DNA from: Lagopus muta
Taxonomy: Eukaryota > Chordata > Aves > Galliformes > Phasianidae
Direction: 5' to 3'
NCBI RefSeq assembly: GCF_023343835.1
Contig: NC_064443.1
Location: 9,300,001-9,364,000 of the forward strand
Length of the DNA stretch: 64,000 bases
The notes under the pieces are model-generated. The model was not told the origin of the DNA and made no database searches. It saw only the letters and a list, made by a program, of their open reading frames with translations. The position numbers and the translations under genes are program-made. Below, piece by piece: positions 12,094-23,700 of the stretch; within the stretch, counting starts at the first letter, position 1, and every line of letters begins with the position of its first letter.

Positions 12094-12656
12094 GCTGGCA
12101 AAGTCAGATCAACTTGAGGCATAAGGAGAGAAAGACCGGCTTTTGCATCTTAGAGAAGCAATGCCCATTTTGTGGGCCTCCTCCCAGCACGCATGCAGAG
12201 TGCACATTTACCAACACACCATTTGTACACATATGCCAAGCACTCACAGATAGCATGCGAGGAGAAAGATTCCAAGGAAAAACACGTCCTCCACATACTG
12301 CAGGTTCCCCCGGTCTTTCCATTTTTCTTTATCTATCAAAAATATATTAACCCAAAAGCCTGTTCCCATCAAAGTCTCGATTCCATGAACATTTAAAGAT
12401 AAGGCTTATCTTATTACTGGTGCATTAACAACAGAAATCTAAAGGGCTACTGCCAATCATCTCCTTTTCTCTCTGTTTCTTTCACCCTTCTCAAAGCAGC
12501 TTTGCAGAAAGCACAACTGGGAACTCAGAGGTGTTCAGGAGAACCAAATGCATACAAACAATCACAGGAAGGCCCCCTCCTTGCTCTCTGGTGATGGGTA
12601 CCATGGAAGGACACGTGCCCACCCTGAGTGTCTGGCCACGGCCTAGTATGAAACTA
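12094..12656. other. Unique spacer between CR1 copies
   Basis: Nothing recognisable is seen. It is moderately A/T-rich with no tandem structure. Confidence 0.5.
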
Positions 12657-12938
12657 CATTAGAGTTGGATATTGGCAAAAAAACTTCTCCAAAAGAGTGG
12701 TGAGCATTGGCACAGATTGCCCAGGCAGTGATGGAGTCACCAACCCTGGAGGTGTTCAAGAATCATGGAGATGTTGCACTGAGGGACGTGCAGGGATGGG
12801 CAATATTGGGTGATAGGTGCATAGCTGGACTAGATCATAGATTGTCTTGGGATGGAAGAGACCTCAAAGATCATCATGTTCCAACCGCCAATGACCTTAG
12901 AGGTCTTTTCCAACCTTAATGATTCTATGATTCTATAA
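12657..12938 (+). repeat. CR1 LINE 3' fragment carrying a nested insertion
   Basis: The outer copy begins at GAGTTGGATATTGGCAAAAA, contains AGAGTGGTGAGCATTGGCAC and CCTGGAGGTGTTCAAGAATC, and ends with CCAACCTTAATGATTCTATG and ATTCTATAAAG, all in CR1 order. It is broken between GGACTAGAT (to 12835) and ATGACCTTAGAGG (from 12891) by 55 foreign bases that are themselves a CR1 tail in the other orientation. Removing these restores the normal CR1 order. The outer copy is therefore the older of the two. Confidence 0.92.
12836..12890 (-). mobile_element. Nested CR1 tail inserted into another CR1
   Basis: On the plus strand the insert reads CATAGATTGTCTTGGGATGG, then AAGAGACCTCAAAGATCATC and ATGTTCCAACCGCC, the complement of a CR1 3' end of a different subfamily from its host. 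Only 55 bases remain, so this is a severely 5'-truncated insertion. The host bases flanking it, GACTAGAT and ATGACC, share a few bases (GAT/AT). This allows at most a very short target-site duplication or a microhomology join. Confidence 0.8.
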
Positions 12939-15367
12939 AGGGAAACCGAGCAGTGTCAAACAGCACTCACTCCAACCAGGAAGGAGCCCGCCAGAATTTC
13001 TACAGACATGCCTTCTTCCTTTACAGCTCAGACCCTTGTGGTAGATAATCGCCCAGCCATTTTCACTAAACTGGCATGGGGAAAACAAACCATTCAAAAA
13101 ATCCAAGACCCAGGGAGAATATCTAATCCAAAGTCAGAGAGGTTACCTTCATTCATATTTCCATTGCATCTATTTATTATAACCTTTCCCTTACTATTTG
13201 TTACTACTACTTTCTTCTGGTATCTTGTTCTTTTCACATCAACTGTGTAAATCTTAAATGGTTCTTATTAGGATGTTTGCATCGACTGAGGCAGTATCCA
13301 AGCATCTTGGCAGAGATGCTAGCTTGAGGTTTTGAAATTAAAAGGTTCTAGATTACATATGGAAAGCATATCTATATTGATCTTCTGCAGCAGAGCAAAT
13401 CCTACAATGGACCTGAATTGCATGTCATCAGGGCAATTAAAATATCCACCTTAATTCTGCAGCAACACTTTCTCCTCTCTTTGCATTTTTTTTGGCTTTC
13501 TAATTAGAAGTTTTAATTCTGCAGCGACTGTGACTAAGACCCTAAGCCAAAAATAACATCGCCAGTTCCAAAGGCCCTCTGAAAAGCTTTTATTTTTAAA
13601 AGCCAGAACAAGGCAGACGATCCAAGAGCGATAAATCTAAGTCTCCAGAAAAGAGTTGAGGATAGCAGGAGGGCAAAGAGACAGCGAGGGCTGAACAGCA
13701 CGCACAATGCGTCTCGTAGTAAAAACAAACTTCTTCTCATGGACATAACTGGCAACTGTGCATGTCAGCCCCTAGTAGAGATTTTACCAGGCTTTTCTAC
13801 AAGCTAAAATGGTTGTCAGTACAGATCTTCAGGCTCAAAGCCTTATCCCCTCTAACATCAGCACCTCCTGAAACAGGCTTGCCATTTGCTCCCCCAGTGG
13901 TAGGAGAAAGCAAAAGGTTTGAGGGACTTTGCCACATGTGTTGCACCTTGAGAGTAATGTGGGTGAGCATATTTCCCCTTGCCCTGAAATGGAGTTCTTT
14001 CTGGAAACGTGGCTCTGGGATGCTGTCATATTCCTCTACCAAAATGAGGTGAGCGTGTGAGACCACCACATGTGGTCACTGACTGGCCTTCAGGTCAAAA
14101 CTTTTACTGCTTAGCCTACTGCAGACAAGACAGCAAGAGAAATTATCTCTCATGCTGGAGCACCATCTTGGCTTTCCATACTATTGGTCAGTGCATTACT
14201 TCCATGCATGCACATCTATTATTTAGGTTCATACCACTTTTTCCCAAGAAAACAGAACTTTCAGTCCTTCCTTTTGCAGAGCCTGAGAGTTACACAGATG
14301 GATTTTCATTAACAGGTCTGCTTCCAAGCTCCTTTAAGGAGCAACATGATGTGTTGTGAAAGCCCCCACACCCAGCTGCTTTCTGACAAGAGTGAGAGAC
14401 CAAGTACAAAGCTGAACAGCTCCCAGGGAACACCGACAGCTGCTGCTTTTCTTCCAGGCTACACCAATTCCAGCGTGACAACATCTGATCTTAACTATGG
14501 CTGCACAAATCTAACACCAACTCCTGGAAGCACTTTGGTTGGAGAAGTCACAGGAAGACCATCTAGTGCCAGCTTTGCTGAAACCAAGGTCAACACTTAG
14601 CCTGGACCAGGTAGCTTATGACTTTGTCCAGTTGGGTCTTCAAAAACTTTCCAAGAACAGAGATTGTAAAACTCAAATGATAGCCTGGTCCTTCCTACCT
14701 GGCTCTCTAAAGCACTGTCCTTTCTCTCAACTGTATTGAATAGGAGAGGCTGTACAAAGTTAAATTGTGTAAAAAGTTTCATTGAGTCACAGCTAGAAAG
14801 AGAAAAGCAAAGTATTTCCCTAAAATAGTCTTTGTTACATCACAAAAACTTGCATTCAGGCAAATTTGTCTATAGCAGAAACCAAGCCACAAGCAGCATC
14901 GCAAAGTAGAAATAAAAACAGGTTACATTTTATGGATGGTGGAGAAATAGAGGAATAAATTGCAAGTCTTAAAAGAAAATTACAGCATGGGGACATGAAA
15001 TTTAACCAGGAGTGCACATCAGATGTTTATACATGTTAGGTGTTTATTTTTCAACCCAGTACATGTGCCCAGATCATGACAGGATGTTTGAACCGTGCAC
15101 ATCAGGTCTTTTACCCTCTGTTTATATGAATGTCATTCACTATCTGGCCTTTGCGGAAGATAAACAGATTGAAGAGAGATGGGGACATATCTGAGTTTTG
15201 CATTGCTTCCGCCTCCAACTCTGCTCTTTGTGCACCGTAAGACACAAAACCTCTTGAAGAATGTCAGAGAAAACAGTGATGGGAGAAAGAGAATTGATCA
15301 TGAAACAGGAGGCAGAGAACAGAGCAAACCAAACACATCTTCTAGAACTCTCAAAGACAAGCAGTGT
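12939..15367. other. Unique non-coding DNA
   Basis: No gene is recognised. A 13-base direct repeat TTAATTCTGCAGC occurs at 13451-13463 and 13513-13525, with TAATTAG at 13501-13507 between, in a stretch that looks like a conserved non-coding element. The remainder is A/T-rich sequence without repeats that I can identify. Confidence 0.6.
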
Positions 15368-15440
15368 CAGAACAGTGTAACTCAGTTGGAAGGGACCTAC
15401 AAAGGACCATCGAGTTCAACAGCAAGTCCAGCTGTCTCTC
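15368..15440 (-). repeat. Possible old CR1-like tail (minus orientation)
   Basis: The plus strand reads CAGTTGGAAGGGACCTACAA, AGGACCATCGAGTTCAAC. This resembles the complement of the CR1 tail (GTTGGAAGGGACCT...ATCATCGAGTCCAAC). The terminal ATTCTATG units are missing or decayed. The match is short, so the call is tentative. Confidence 0.5.
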
Positions 15441-18189
15441 CTGGTACCATGAGGCACCCACTGCAACTTGGTGTCTGTCATTTTCAGACCAGACAAACAG
15501 TCGAAGCTCAGACCATAAAGACAAGACATCCACTTACCCAACAGACAGCATTCAACATGCATGCCTGAAAGACAACTGCCTGCCCTTGCTAACACTGAGG
15601 TCATTGGGCTTCTTCCCCACCCCAATGCCTCTGATGTCTCAGAATCCACAAGGCCATGCAGTAGAATTGGACCTATGCGTTGTGCAGAGAGATGGCTTAA
15701 AAGCTAATTACGAACCAACAAAAGCACCTGCATGGTTTTGCTGTACCCTATTCTTGCCACCCACTCCACCACCCCAAACCTTAATTTATAGTCTTCATGC
15801 AGAGTCTAGAAACTTCCATGAAAAAGGTAAGAGCTCAAGCATCCCCTCATACCTCAGGTGAGCCAGAAAATCCAGGGGAGAAGCGAAAATTTCAGGACTT
15901 CTTCATTAACCAATACATACCAGTACAGCACAACCACAAATCCCTTCTAGCTTGATCTTGTGCAGCTCCATTCAACACACAACTGCTTTGGATTATTCCT
16001 GTGCAGTGCAACACCATGGACAAATTGACACAAAGGTCAGGGTCACAAGCTGCAAGCTAAGGATATTTCTTTTTGTGGAATCATCCTTGCCCTGTTTTTG
16101 CTGAGGATTGTCCTTAGGTTTCAAACACTATTATATAACCAAAACACAACATCCAAATACATTTAATGGTCTGTGCTCGTGTGCTACCCTTCCAAGCCCT
16201 TCTTCCCTCCTAACTCCTCTGTGGGGATGCCAGCATTCATTGTGTTCAACAGGTTTATAGATAATTATCCTGGCATCAGGGAACGCCCAAGAAATAGGAG
16301 GCCCAACCCCTGCAGTTCTGGGGAAAACATCCTAATTCTGGGCATGTCCATATAGTGCAACGAAGAACTCTTCTGTAGATCACTAGTGCCACTCACACAG
16401 CTACGCAGTGCAGCACTGCACCAAAGAGCTCTGTGGATGCAAACAGGAGATGGAGCACAGGACAGACAGCAGCAAGGACAAGGTAAAGACACATGCACAG
16501 GCGCAGGGAAACTGATGAACCTACCATTCAAATATCTGCAAACTCAGAGTGGAAAGACCACTTCCCTTGTGTCTGGGTTAGCACCATCCATTTCCCTTCA
16601 CAATGCGATACCATCGAAGCTCAGTGTACTTCCTGTGCATTTCCACACTGTCCTTTAGCTGAAATGTTGTCTCTTCAAAAAACAAAACAAAAATAGCAAT
16701 GCATTTGCAAGTCAATTATCACTATTGCCAAGTGTTTGAGCTGCAATTTAATCCTGTTCTACCACAGAGACACAGACACACACGCTCCAGTTTTCTGCTT
16801 GGTGAGCAGCAAGAGCATCCACGCATCGTTTTAGCCAGCCCTGCTTACTGCAAGGAGTAGGACACAGGCCTGGAGAGGAGTATGTGGTTGCCTAAGGCAT
16901 TAACCAATAGACATGGTTGAAAGGTGGATGCTTTATCAAATTGTTCCCACTGTCTTCGAGTGATCTCATGCAATCCCTGATGTTTCAGATGTGCACCTCT
17001 GAGTTCACTACGTGGGGTGATCATCACATCAGCACTGTGTATTCTCCATTCCTTTTAAGACCTGCAGATGAGCCCCAGTCCTCACTTGTACTCTGCGTGA
17101 TTCCCACATTGCCACTGAAAACCAACCTTGTGTCACTACTCCTCCTTGGTACAATGGCCACAGGGTAAGAGTACAGAGTCCTAGTTTCAAGCTTTTTGTT
17201 TCAGTCCCACCATTTCCCATCACCAGCTGGGTGTGGGGGGGTGTAGAAGGCCGTCAGTCTGTCTGCAGAACAGGCTGGCTCTGTTTGTCCCGTGCCCCAG
17301 TGAACAGAGGTTGTCGACTTTTAATGGAGCACTCAGGTTTCCGCCGATGCCAGCTGCAGATAGAACAGCCCAGTAGCAAACAAATTCAGCTCCCTGGGGC
17401 TGCTCAGATTCCTCTTATTTGTTAGTTTACCTGTAAAATACAGTTGGGCTAATTCTTGCTTGCGTGGTTGCAAAGATACATTTCCCTCTTCTTTTTCAGT
17501 TCGTAGGGGAAAAAAACAAGCAAGTGCAGCAAGGCTGATGGAGTGAAAGAGCATTTCCCAAAGCTCAGGCCATAGCAAACACATTCTGCCAGGAACTGTT
17601 TGCCTCACACTGCACACGGGTGAAGCTGGGCTGCTCTTCATCGTAACTCATTTGTTGCATGCAAAGGTGCAGAAGGTGTCCTAATATCTATGTACTCAGA
17701 TGGCCTGAAATCCAATTACTCCTCGTGACATTAACTGATTATTGTGTGCATATTACAAGGCCAGAAAAGGAGGGAAAACTTATTAAAGGTCTTCTTTGAT
17801 TATTAAATATTAAGAAAAAACATTTTAATTGCACCTGGTAATATCATGTGATTGAGAACACCCACCTAAAGTGAAATCCCCTATTAATTTCTACAGGAAA
17901 AAGATCCTTTCATAGGATTCATCCTCGTCACCAAACTATTGTTCAATTCATCTGCAAATTTTGCAGCTTCTCAGCCACAGTTTGCTGTGATTAACAAGAA
18001 AGAGAAAAGCTGCAAGGCTGGACCCAGGCTGGGCTTGGACACTGTACACCTGGGTGTCTGAGGACACCTCAGATTTGGGGTTGTGCGTTAGCACAGGAGT
18101 CAACGCAGTGAAGGCATTCTTGCAGGTCAGTACAGAACTTTTGACAGCTTGAACGTGGCACTTTAGGGAGAGTAGTTATCACCAGCATG
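15441..18189. other. Unique non-coding DNA
   Basis: No gene is recognised. The plus-strand frame 15364-15861 (165 codons) overlaps the CR1-like tail, lacks any domain and is rejected. The end of the interval (17690-17900) is A/T-rich with many ATTA cores and looks like a conserved element. Confidence 0.6.
17690..17900. other. Candidate conserved non-coding element
   Basis: The stretch is A/T-rich with several ATTA cores (for example in CCAATTACTCC and TTAACTGATTATTG) and an E-box CACCTG at 17832-17837 next to TAATTG. No repeat or open frame is present. The inference rests on composition and motif density. Confidence 0.27.
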
Positions 18190-18460
18190 CTGTCTGGGAG
18201 GATATATTAGAAGCCTGGTTCACAGAGGTCTGTCTTCAAGCTAATCTCATTCAGTACTTTCATTAATGATCTCGATGACTGGCTAGATCAGGTGTTAATG
18301 AGTATGCTAGGGGAAAGGATTGGGATTTAAGTCATCCTGACAAATTGGGTGAGTAGCCTGAAAAAATTGGAGGCTATTTAAGAGAGGACACAGTAATACA
18401 TTACACAGAAATGTGTAAGTGCAGAATGGAAAAACAAACTCATGCAACAGACCTATGAAG
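18190..18460 (+). repeat. Degraded CR1 reverse-transcriptase fragment
   Basis: Bases from about 18241 translate, on the plus strand, to FSTFINDLDDW, matching the conserved FNIFINDLDDG stretch of CR1 ORF2. Farther on, AAGTGCAGAATGG and CTCATGCAACAG resemble the CR1 AAGTGCAGGGTCCTG and CCATGCACCAG stretches. Frames are broken by stops and small gaps. This is an old, internal piece of a LINE with no 3' tail attached. Confidence 0.55.
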
Positions 18461-19942
18461 TGGCATCACCACAGTGACATCACCCTGACTCTGCAAAACC
18501 AGCAGACAGGGAAGCTGAAACTGGAAGATGGCCTGAGGCAAAGCCAAAGTTAAAATCCTGCTGCCTTCAGCCAGTACTCATGAGTGAGAACAGGACAGCC
18601 TTTGGATTCGCTTCAAGCAGTGACAGCCCTGTCATTCTATATATCCAATGTATGACAACTCTGTACTGTAAAGGCACAAAGAGATACTTATCAGTGACAG
18701 ATTCAGAAGAGATCTTTACTAGCAGATAAAACAAGAGGATCTTTCTTAAATTTTTTTATATTGATCCTAAATCAGACACAATCCCCTCACAACATAGAGT
18801 TTCGGGGTTTTTTTGTTTGTGGGTTTTTTTTTTTTTTTAAGATAACCTTTTCCCTTTTGAACATTACTGCACTCTAAGTTGATGTGACAAAGCCTTAAGA
18901 TTCCAGTGACCAAAAAATGGAGTTCCCACTTCACACAAAGCCACACGTCAGGACGGCTCAGGCAGCACTGCACTGACTGCTGCACTAACTGCACTCACTG
19001 TGTGCTGCTGCTCCCCATCCCTCTAGGAAAGGCTGCACACCTGCAGTTAAGTGATGATTTTCTCCTCCCTCATAGTGCACAGTTGCTTACCTGGATTCGG
19101 TATTTTGAGTTCAGAGTGATTAGAAACTTTGATCCTGCATGCACAAACAGCTAGATTAGCTATAAAGACACACCTAATTTGCAAGCAAGGAGCCACAGGC
19201 TGTTTACATCAGTGTCCCAGCCATAAACATTTAATTAAATCAGCCTTTTTTCAATCACGGCATATTTTCTACACCACTGCTCATTTTCTACTTGGTGAAA
19301 AGCCTCTCCCGGTATTCCTTTTTTAGGCACTGAAATGCTGCATGGGGCAGAGGCCTGGAGCCTGATGCAGGAGGGAGTGCTGGCTGTGTTAAGCTGCCTG
19401 GCTCATTCCACATGGTACCTACAGAAGTCTTTCCAGCAAAAACTCATTCCACTTTTCTTTCTGACTAGCTTCAAGTTCAGACAAACAATGAGAGCCCTTC
19501 AGTTTTCAAAGCACAAAACAGAAGCTGCTTTCACAACCAGGTGAAGAACACAAGAATTTGTGATGATGCCTGGGCCAGCTATCTGAGGGCTAGCACTGCT
19601 CTGTTCAAAGCAGACCACTATCCACTAATTACCAAGTGCTGATTCAGGTTCATGTAGCAACGTACAGCAAACAGAAAGGAGCACAATTCAAAACTATTTT
19701 AAGATTCTTTTTCCTCTTTAGTGGTTTCTGTTTGTTTTAAAAGCAGGCTGGATACACACTTCTACCAATTGGCATAAAAATGGTCCACTAAGGAACTGGA
19801 CAATCATAAGACAACTGTTGCAATACTTAGCTGCACTACTGATTAAACTACTAAGACAGTCACATGCTAATAGAAACACCTACCTACACTATAGTCAGCT
19901 ACCAAACATCACTACTCTCTTTAAAGCTCAGGTTATAAATTC
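18461..19942. other. Unique DNA between old CR1 pieces
   Basis: No gene is recognised. A T-rich low-complexity run with interspersed G lies at 18802-18839. Part of the rest may be further unrecognisable LINE sequence. Confidence 0.45.
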
Positions 19943-20003
19943 TCCTGGGATTACAGACTGATGAGCTTAGTTCTGCACCAGGTAAAATAGTAACACAAAA
20001 ATC
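19943..20003 (+). repeat. Possible CR1 ORF2 remnant
   Basis: GATTACAGACTGATGAGCTT followed by AGTTCTGCACCAGGTAAAAT resembles the CR1 ORF2 stretch coding for NYRPVSLTSVPGKIME, with one frame-breaking indel. It lies about 100 bases before a CR1 3' end on the same strand. The two may be ends of one internally deleted copy. Confidence 0.4.
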
Positions 20004-20104
20004 AAAACCAGGCTGAGTGAGATACAGTACCAAAAATGCAAAGAAAAATTGGGCACCTCCAGATCTCTGCAAGACGTCAAGAAGAAAATCCAGTAGCTCA
20101 GGAT

Positions 20105-20397
20105 GAGAAGTTGACCATTCTCTTCTCCCACGTAACAGCGACAGGACAAGAGGTGATGGCTCTAAGTAGCACCAGGGAGGGTTCAGGTTGGAAATTAGGA
20201 AACATCCCTTCTCAGAAAGAGTGGTGATGCACTGGCACTCGCTGCCCAGGGAGTGCTGGAGTCACTGTCCCTGGAGGTGCCCCAGGGCCATGGAGATGTG
20301 GCACTGAGGGACGTGGTCACTGAGCAATATCAGCGGTGGGTGGATGGTTGGAATCCATGATCTTAGAGGCCTTTTCCGATCTTAATGATTCTGCGTT
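20105..20397 (+). repeat. CR1 LINE 3' fragment (plus orientation)
   Basis: The order is TTCTCCCACGTAACAGCGAC, GACAAGAGGTGATGGC, GGTTGGAAATTAGGAAACAT, AGAAAGAGTGGTGATGCACT, CTGCCCAGGGAGTGCTGGAG, CCCTGGAGGTG, GGCACTGAGGGACGTGGTCA, GGTGGATGGTTGGAA and TTTTCCGATCTTAATGATTC. This is the CR1 3' end with its untranslated region. It is longer and better preserved than its neighbours, but the terminal repeat units have decayed to CTGCGTTATA. Confidence 0.92.
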
Positions 20398-20689
20398 ATA
20401 AATCAGTAAAAGGATAGAAATAGAAGTCAGGCTTTAACCTAATGAAAGAATAACCTCCACACTAACCTCACAGTTGCTTAACTTCAATGACCTTGCACAA
20501 AAAGGAAAGAACAACATCTTAGTGAGATTTGCAAAGAGCCCACAGCTAATTCAGCAGGGAGGAAAAGGAGGAAGAATTTAAGTACCACCAAAACCTGGGC
20601 TGAAATGGAGTATTGACAAGTGAAAAGTAACCACAAAGAAAGAAAAAATGGAACGACACCGATACATTTACACAAGCATCTGAGATAAA

Positions 20690-20785
20690 AGATCTGGGCA
20701 TCACTGTGAACAGCTTAATAGAACATGGTCTCTCACAGCAGGACTCTGGGGGATGCAGGAATTAAGATGCTTTAGAAAAGAGACA
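20690..20785 (+). repeat. Possible CR1 ORF2 remnant
   Basis: AAAGATCTGGGCATCACTGT, GAACAGCTTAATAGAACATG and GTCTCTCACAGCAGGACTCT resemble the CR1 stretch coding for KDLGVLVDxKLxMSQQC. CTGGGGGATGCAGGAATTAA resembles the following LGCIK stretch. It is short and diverged, so this is only suggestive. Confidence 0.38.
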
Positions 20786-23700
20786 GATATTACTGAAATT
20801 ATTAAAATGCCACTGATCAATCTTCATTCTGAAGAGCACATTGATTTGATAAATCCAGTTGAAGCACGAATAGCTTTCTATACCAACAGAAGCTGCAAAG
20901 ATTTGCACTTCTGAAGACAGATGAGTGAGATGAGATTTGGAAAAGGTAAACATGCCAGCAGAAAGGAATGAAAATCACATACTTCTGTTCCAACAGAACA
21001 TAAAATTAACTGAAAACAGCAAATTAAAATTGCAGGTTCATAATTAGCTTGAGGATTAGAGTGTCACAAGATAGCTGGAAAACGCGTTTCAACAATTTTT
21101 TAAATGATTGGTTATTTGTCTGCACAGCAGAGAAACCCACACTTACATTTCACAGAGCAAACATGCGAATCGCCAGGCTTAAAGGACATGAGATGCCCAC
21201 CAAGTAGGAGAGTCTGGGCAAACAGCTCCCTTACAAGTAGGTTATTTCATAATTACCCATGGCAGAAGTTTTTGTACTTTCTAAGATGTGATGCTTTAGA
21301 ATCTGCCCCTATCTTCCTATGAATCTGCTTTAAAGCAAGAGAGAGAAAAATGAAGGGAGCTTGAAGAACACAAAGCACATCTGCCCTCAAGGCTCCCTCG
21401 TGTTCAGCAGTGCGCTGTGCATGATGTGTTAGACAGCTGACATTAGCAGATCAAAGATGGTAAAAACTCTTTAGGCATCTCTCTTCTACACTACTGGGCA
21501 GGACTGAAAATGAGAGCTGCAGATCTGCAGACATAATAACTGATTTCCAAAGACACAGACAGGGAATCCTCCCTACACAGGCAGCAAGCAAAGAAATGGG
21601 CAAGGCTGATCCAGTGCCACAGTGAAAGTCCAACAATTCATCTATTTGTCATTCAGATTTGAGACTTTCTTTTCACCTTATATACAATCAGTGAATCTCT
21701 AAATCTCCTCTAAACTCGAGTCCCTTGGAATGGACAAGACCTGATCAGGAAAACAAAGGCTACAGAGTGAAGAACATTTTCTGATGATTTGACTCAAGAA
21801 ACAAAACACACCTGCAGGCAGAAGGGTGCAAGCTAATCCCTGCTGTGCTACAGCCCTACAGAGACAGCTGATCCTTCTGCAATTCCAAACTGCCACTCAA
21901 AGCTTTAACATCTTAATACACAGCATGCAGTAATTAAAATTTCTAATTAAAGGGGGGGAAAAAAAACACTAACCACCAAAACTAATGTTGCAAATTAGCA
22001 AAGCCTTATCCACAAATTGAAGGTGGTCTCTGTTGCTCTCTCACAGATCTTATTAGTATTAGTATTTCAAGCAAAACGCCCTTCTGCCCATTTTAGCAAC
22101 CTGAGACATGCAACATTTGCTAAACAAGCAGGTGGGCACCAATGTGGATAATCTTTGAGTAATCTGACATTGTTTGGGAGAGCTTCTAAAAGACCTTGGT
22201 CTTACCAGGTAACACTACAGTATTTTCACATGGAGGGTACAGAGTCCAGCTTAAGCTTCTCTGTAATCAAATCTAAGAAAAACTAAATGATAAATTGCTT
22301 GTTCTGCTTAAAATGAAGAAATTTCTGCAAAAACACCATATGGGGTCTAAGTTTCAGCGCGTCCTTATGGAATGCTATTCTGGGAATGAATTCACTGTGA
22401 GGACACGGATTACTCCTAATTGTCAGGCTGAAGTTCGGGGCACTAAAACATCAGTTTTCACAGAAAAGTAGTATAAAAGAACTGGTTCCTACACGTCTGC
22501 ATGAGGGCTATATAGAGCCTAATAAAAGCAATTTTGCAGTCCAAGGAAGATGGAATCTGATTGATGTGAGTGAGGCCCTTGAGAAATCTAGGAATGAGCA
22601 ACCAAAGCAAGAAAACAACTGCAGGACTTTCAGTCAAAGAAAAGGAGAAGAAATTGATCGAAACAGAACCTTCTAGAGCTGATGGACAGACAGATTTCTT
22701 AAGGGATTATGAATAATCACAGCAGTTCAGCCAAAATGCCAACAAAATATTGCTTGTGGGTACCTCAGTCACTACCAGGTTTGTTCTGAAGCTTGCAAGC
22801 CAGACCTCAAATTATCTTTTGGTTAAGAAATTGCAACAGATACAGGACTGAGCAAGACCTCAACAGGCAAGAGAGTGTGAGATTGTTGAGAGAGAGCAGG
22901 ACAGGACTGAGATTTAGCAAGATCCTGCTGCTTTTTTCTGATGATGTCTGATGAGCTCTTTTCAAAGCTGATCCTGAGCATAACCTTCAGAAAGAGATGG
23001 GAGTCCCTCTCTGGTCTTTCATTACAAAAAAAAATAAAAAAATTAAAAAAAAAGTAAATACAGTGGAAATGTGCAGCAGTCTGAGACAAAGAGATCCCTT
23101 TAAGCGTTCATCTTTGACAAACAGCAGTCATCTTAATGGGGGGAAACCAAGGTTTCATTCTTGATCCTGGAAAAGCATTCATTCGCACAACAATAAAAGA
23201 ACTGTAACACTGAGAAATGGAAAACACATTCTATCCCAAAGTCTAAGTCCACCAACAACTGGAAATAAAAACAGCTCTGCATGCACAGCAGATGTGGGAC
23301 AGGCCCTATTTTGGTACTGGCAACAAGAAACAAGTGAAACCACCATACTCACACTCTCTTCATACACAGTGTTTGCAGTGAAGCTGCAATCCTATTCAAA
23401 CGCCTTTAGCCTATTTTTGTGCAGAACAGTAGGACAGTTTGTGGGAATGCCCAGAAGACTGCTCTCCTTTCTTCAATACCTTGCTTAAATCCAACCTCCC
23501 AAACCCTTGAATTCCTTCTGGACACCCATCATCTAGACTGGCTTCACCAGCATGTAATCCTGCAGTTCTCTCCCCGCTCCCCTCTCAGCAGGCGAGCTCC
23601 CTATGCCAGGCTTTATTTTCAAATTATTCTGTTTATGTACTCAGTTAATAAGTTGGTTAAAAACTTCTGTGTTAGTAAATAAAAAGCTCTTCAGCTCATT

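Noticed and set aside
15364..15861. Plus-strand frame of 165 codons
   Set aside because: It begins inside a CR1-like tail, has no recognisable domain and reads as random composition.
22440..22860. Possible old LINE sequence
   Set aside because: Some phrases seemed LINE-like, but I could not match any ordered block of CR1 or another family.
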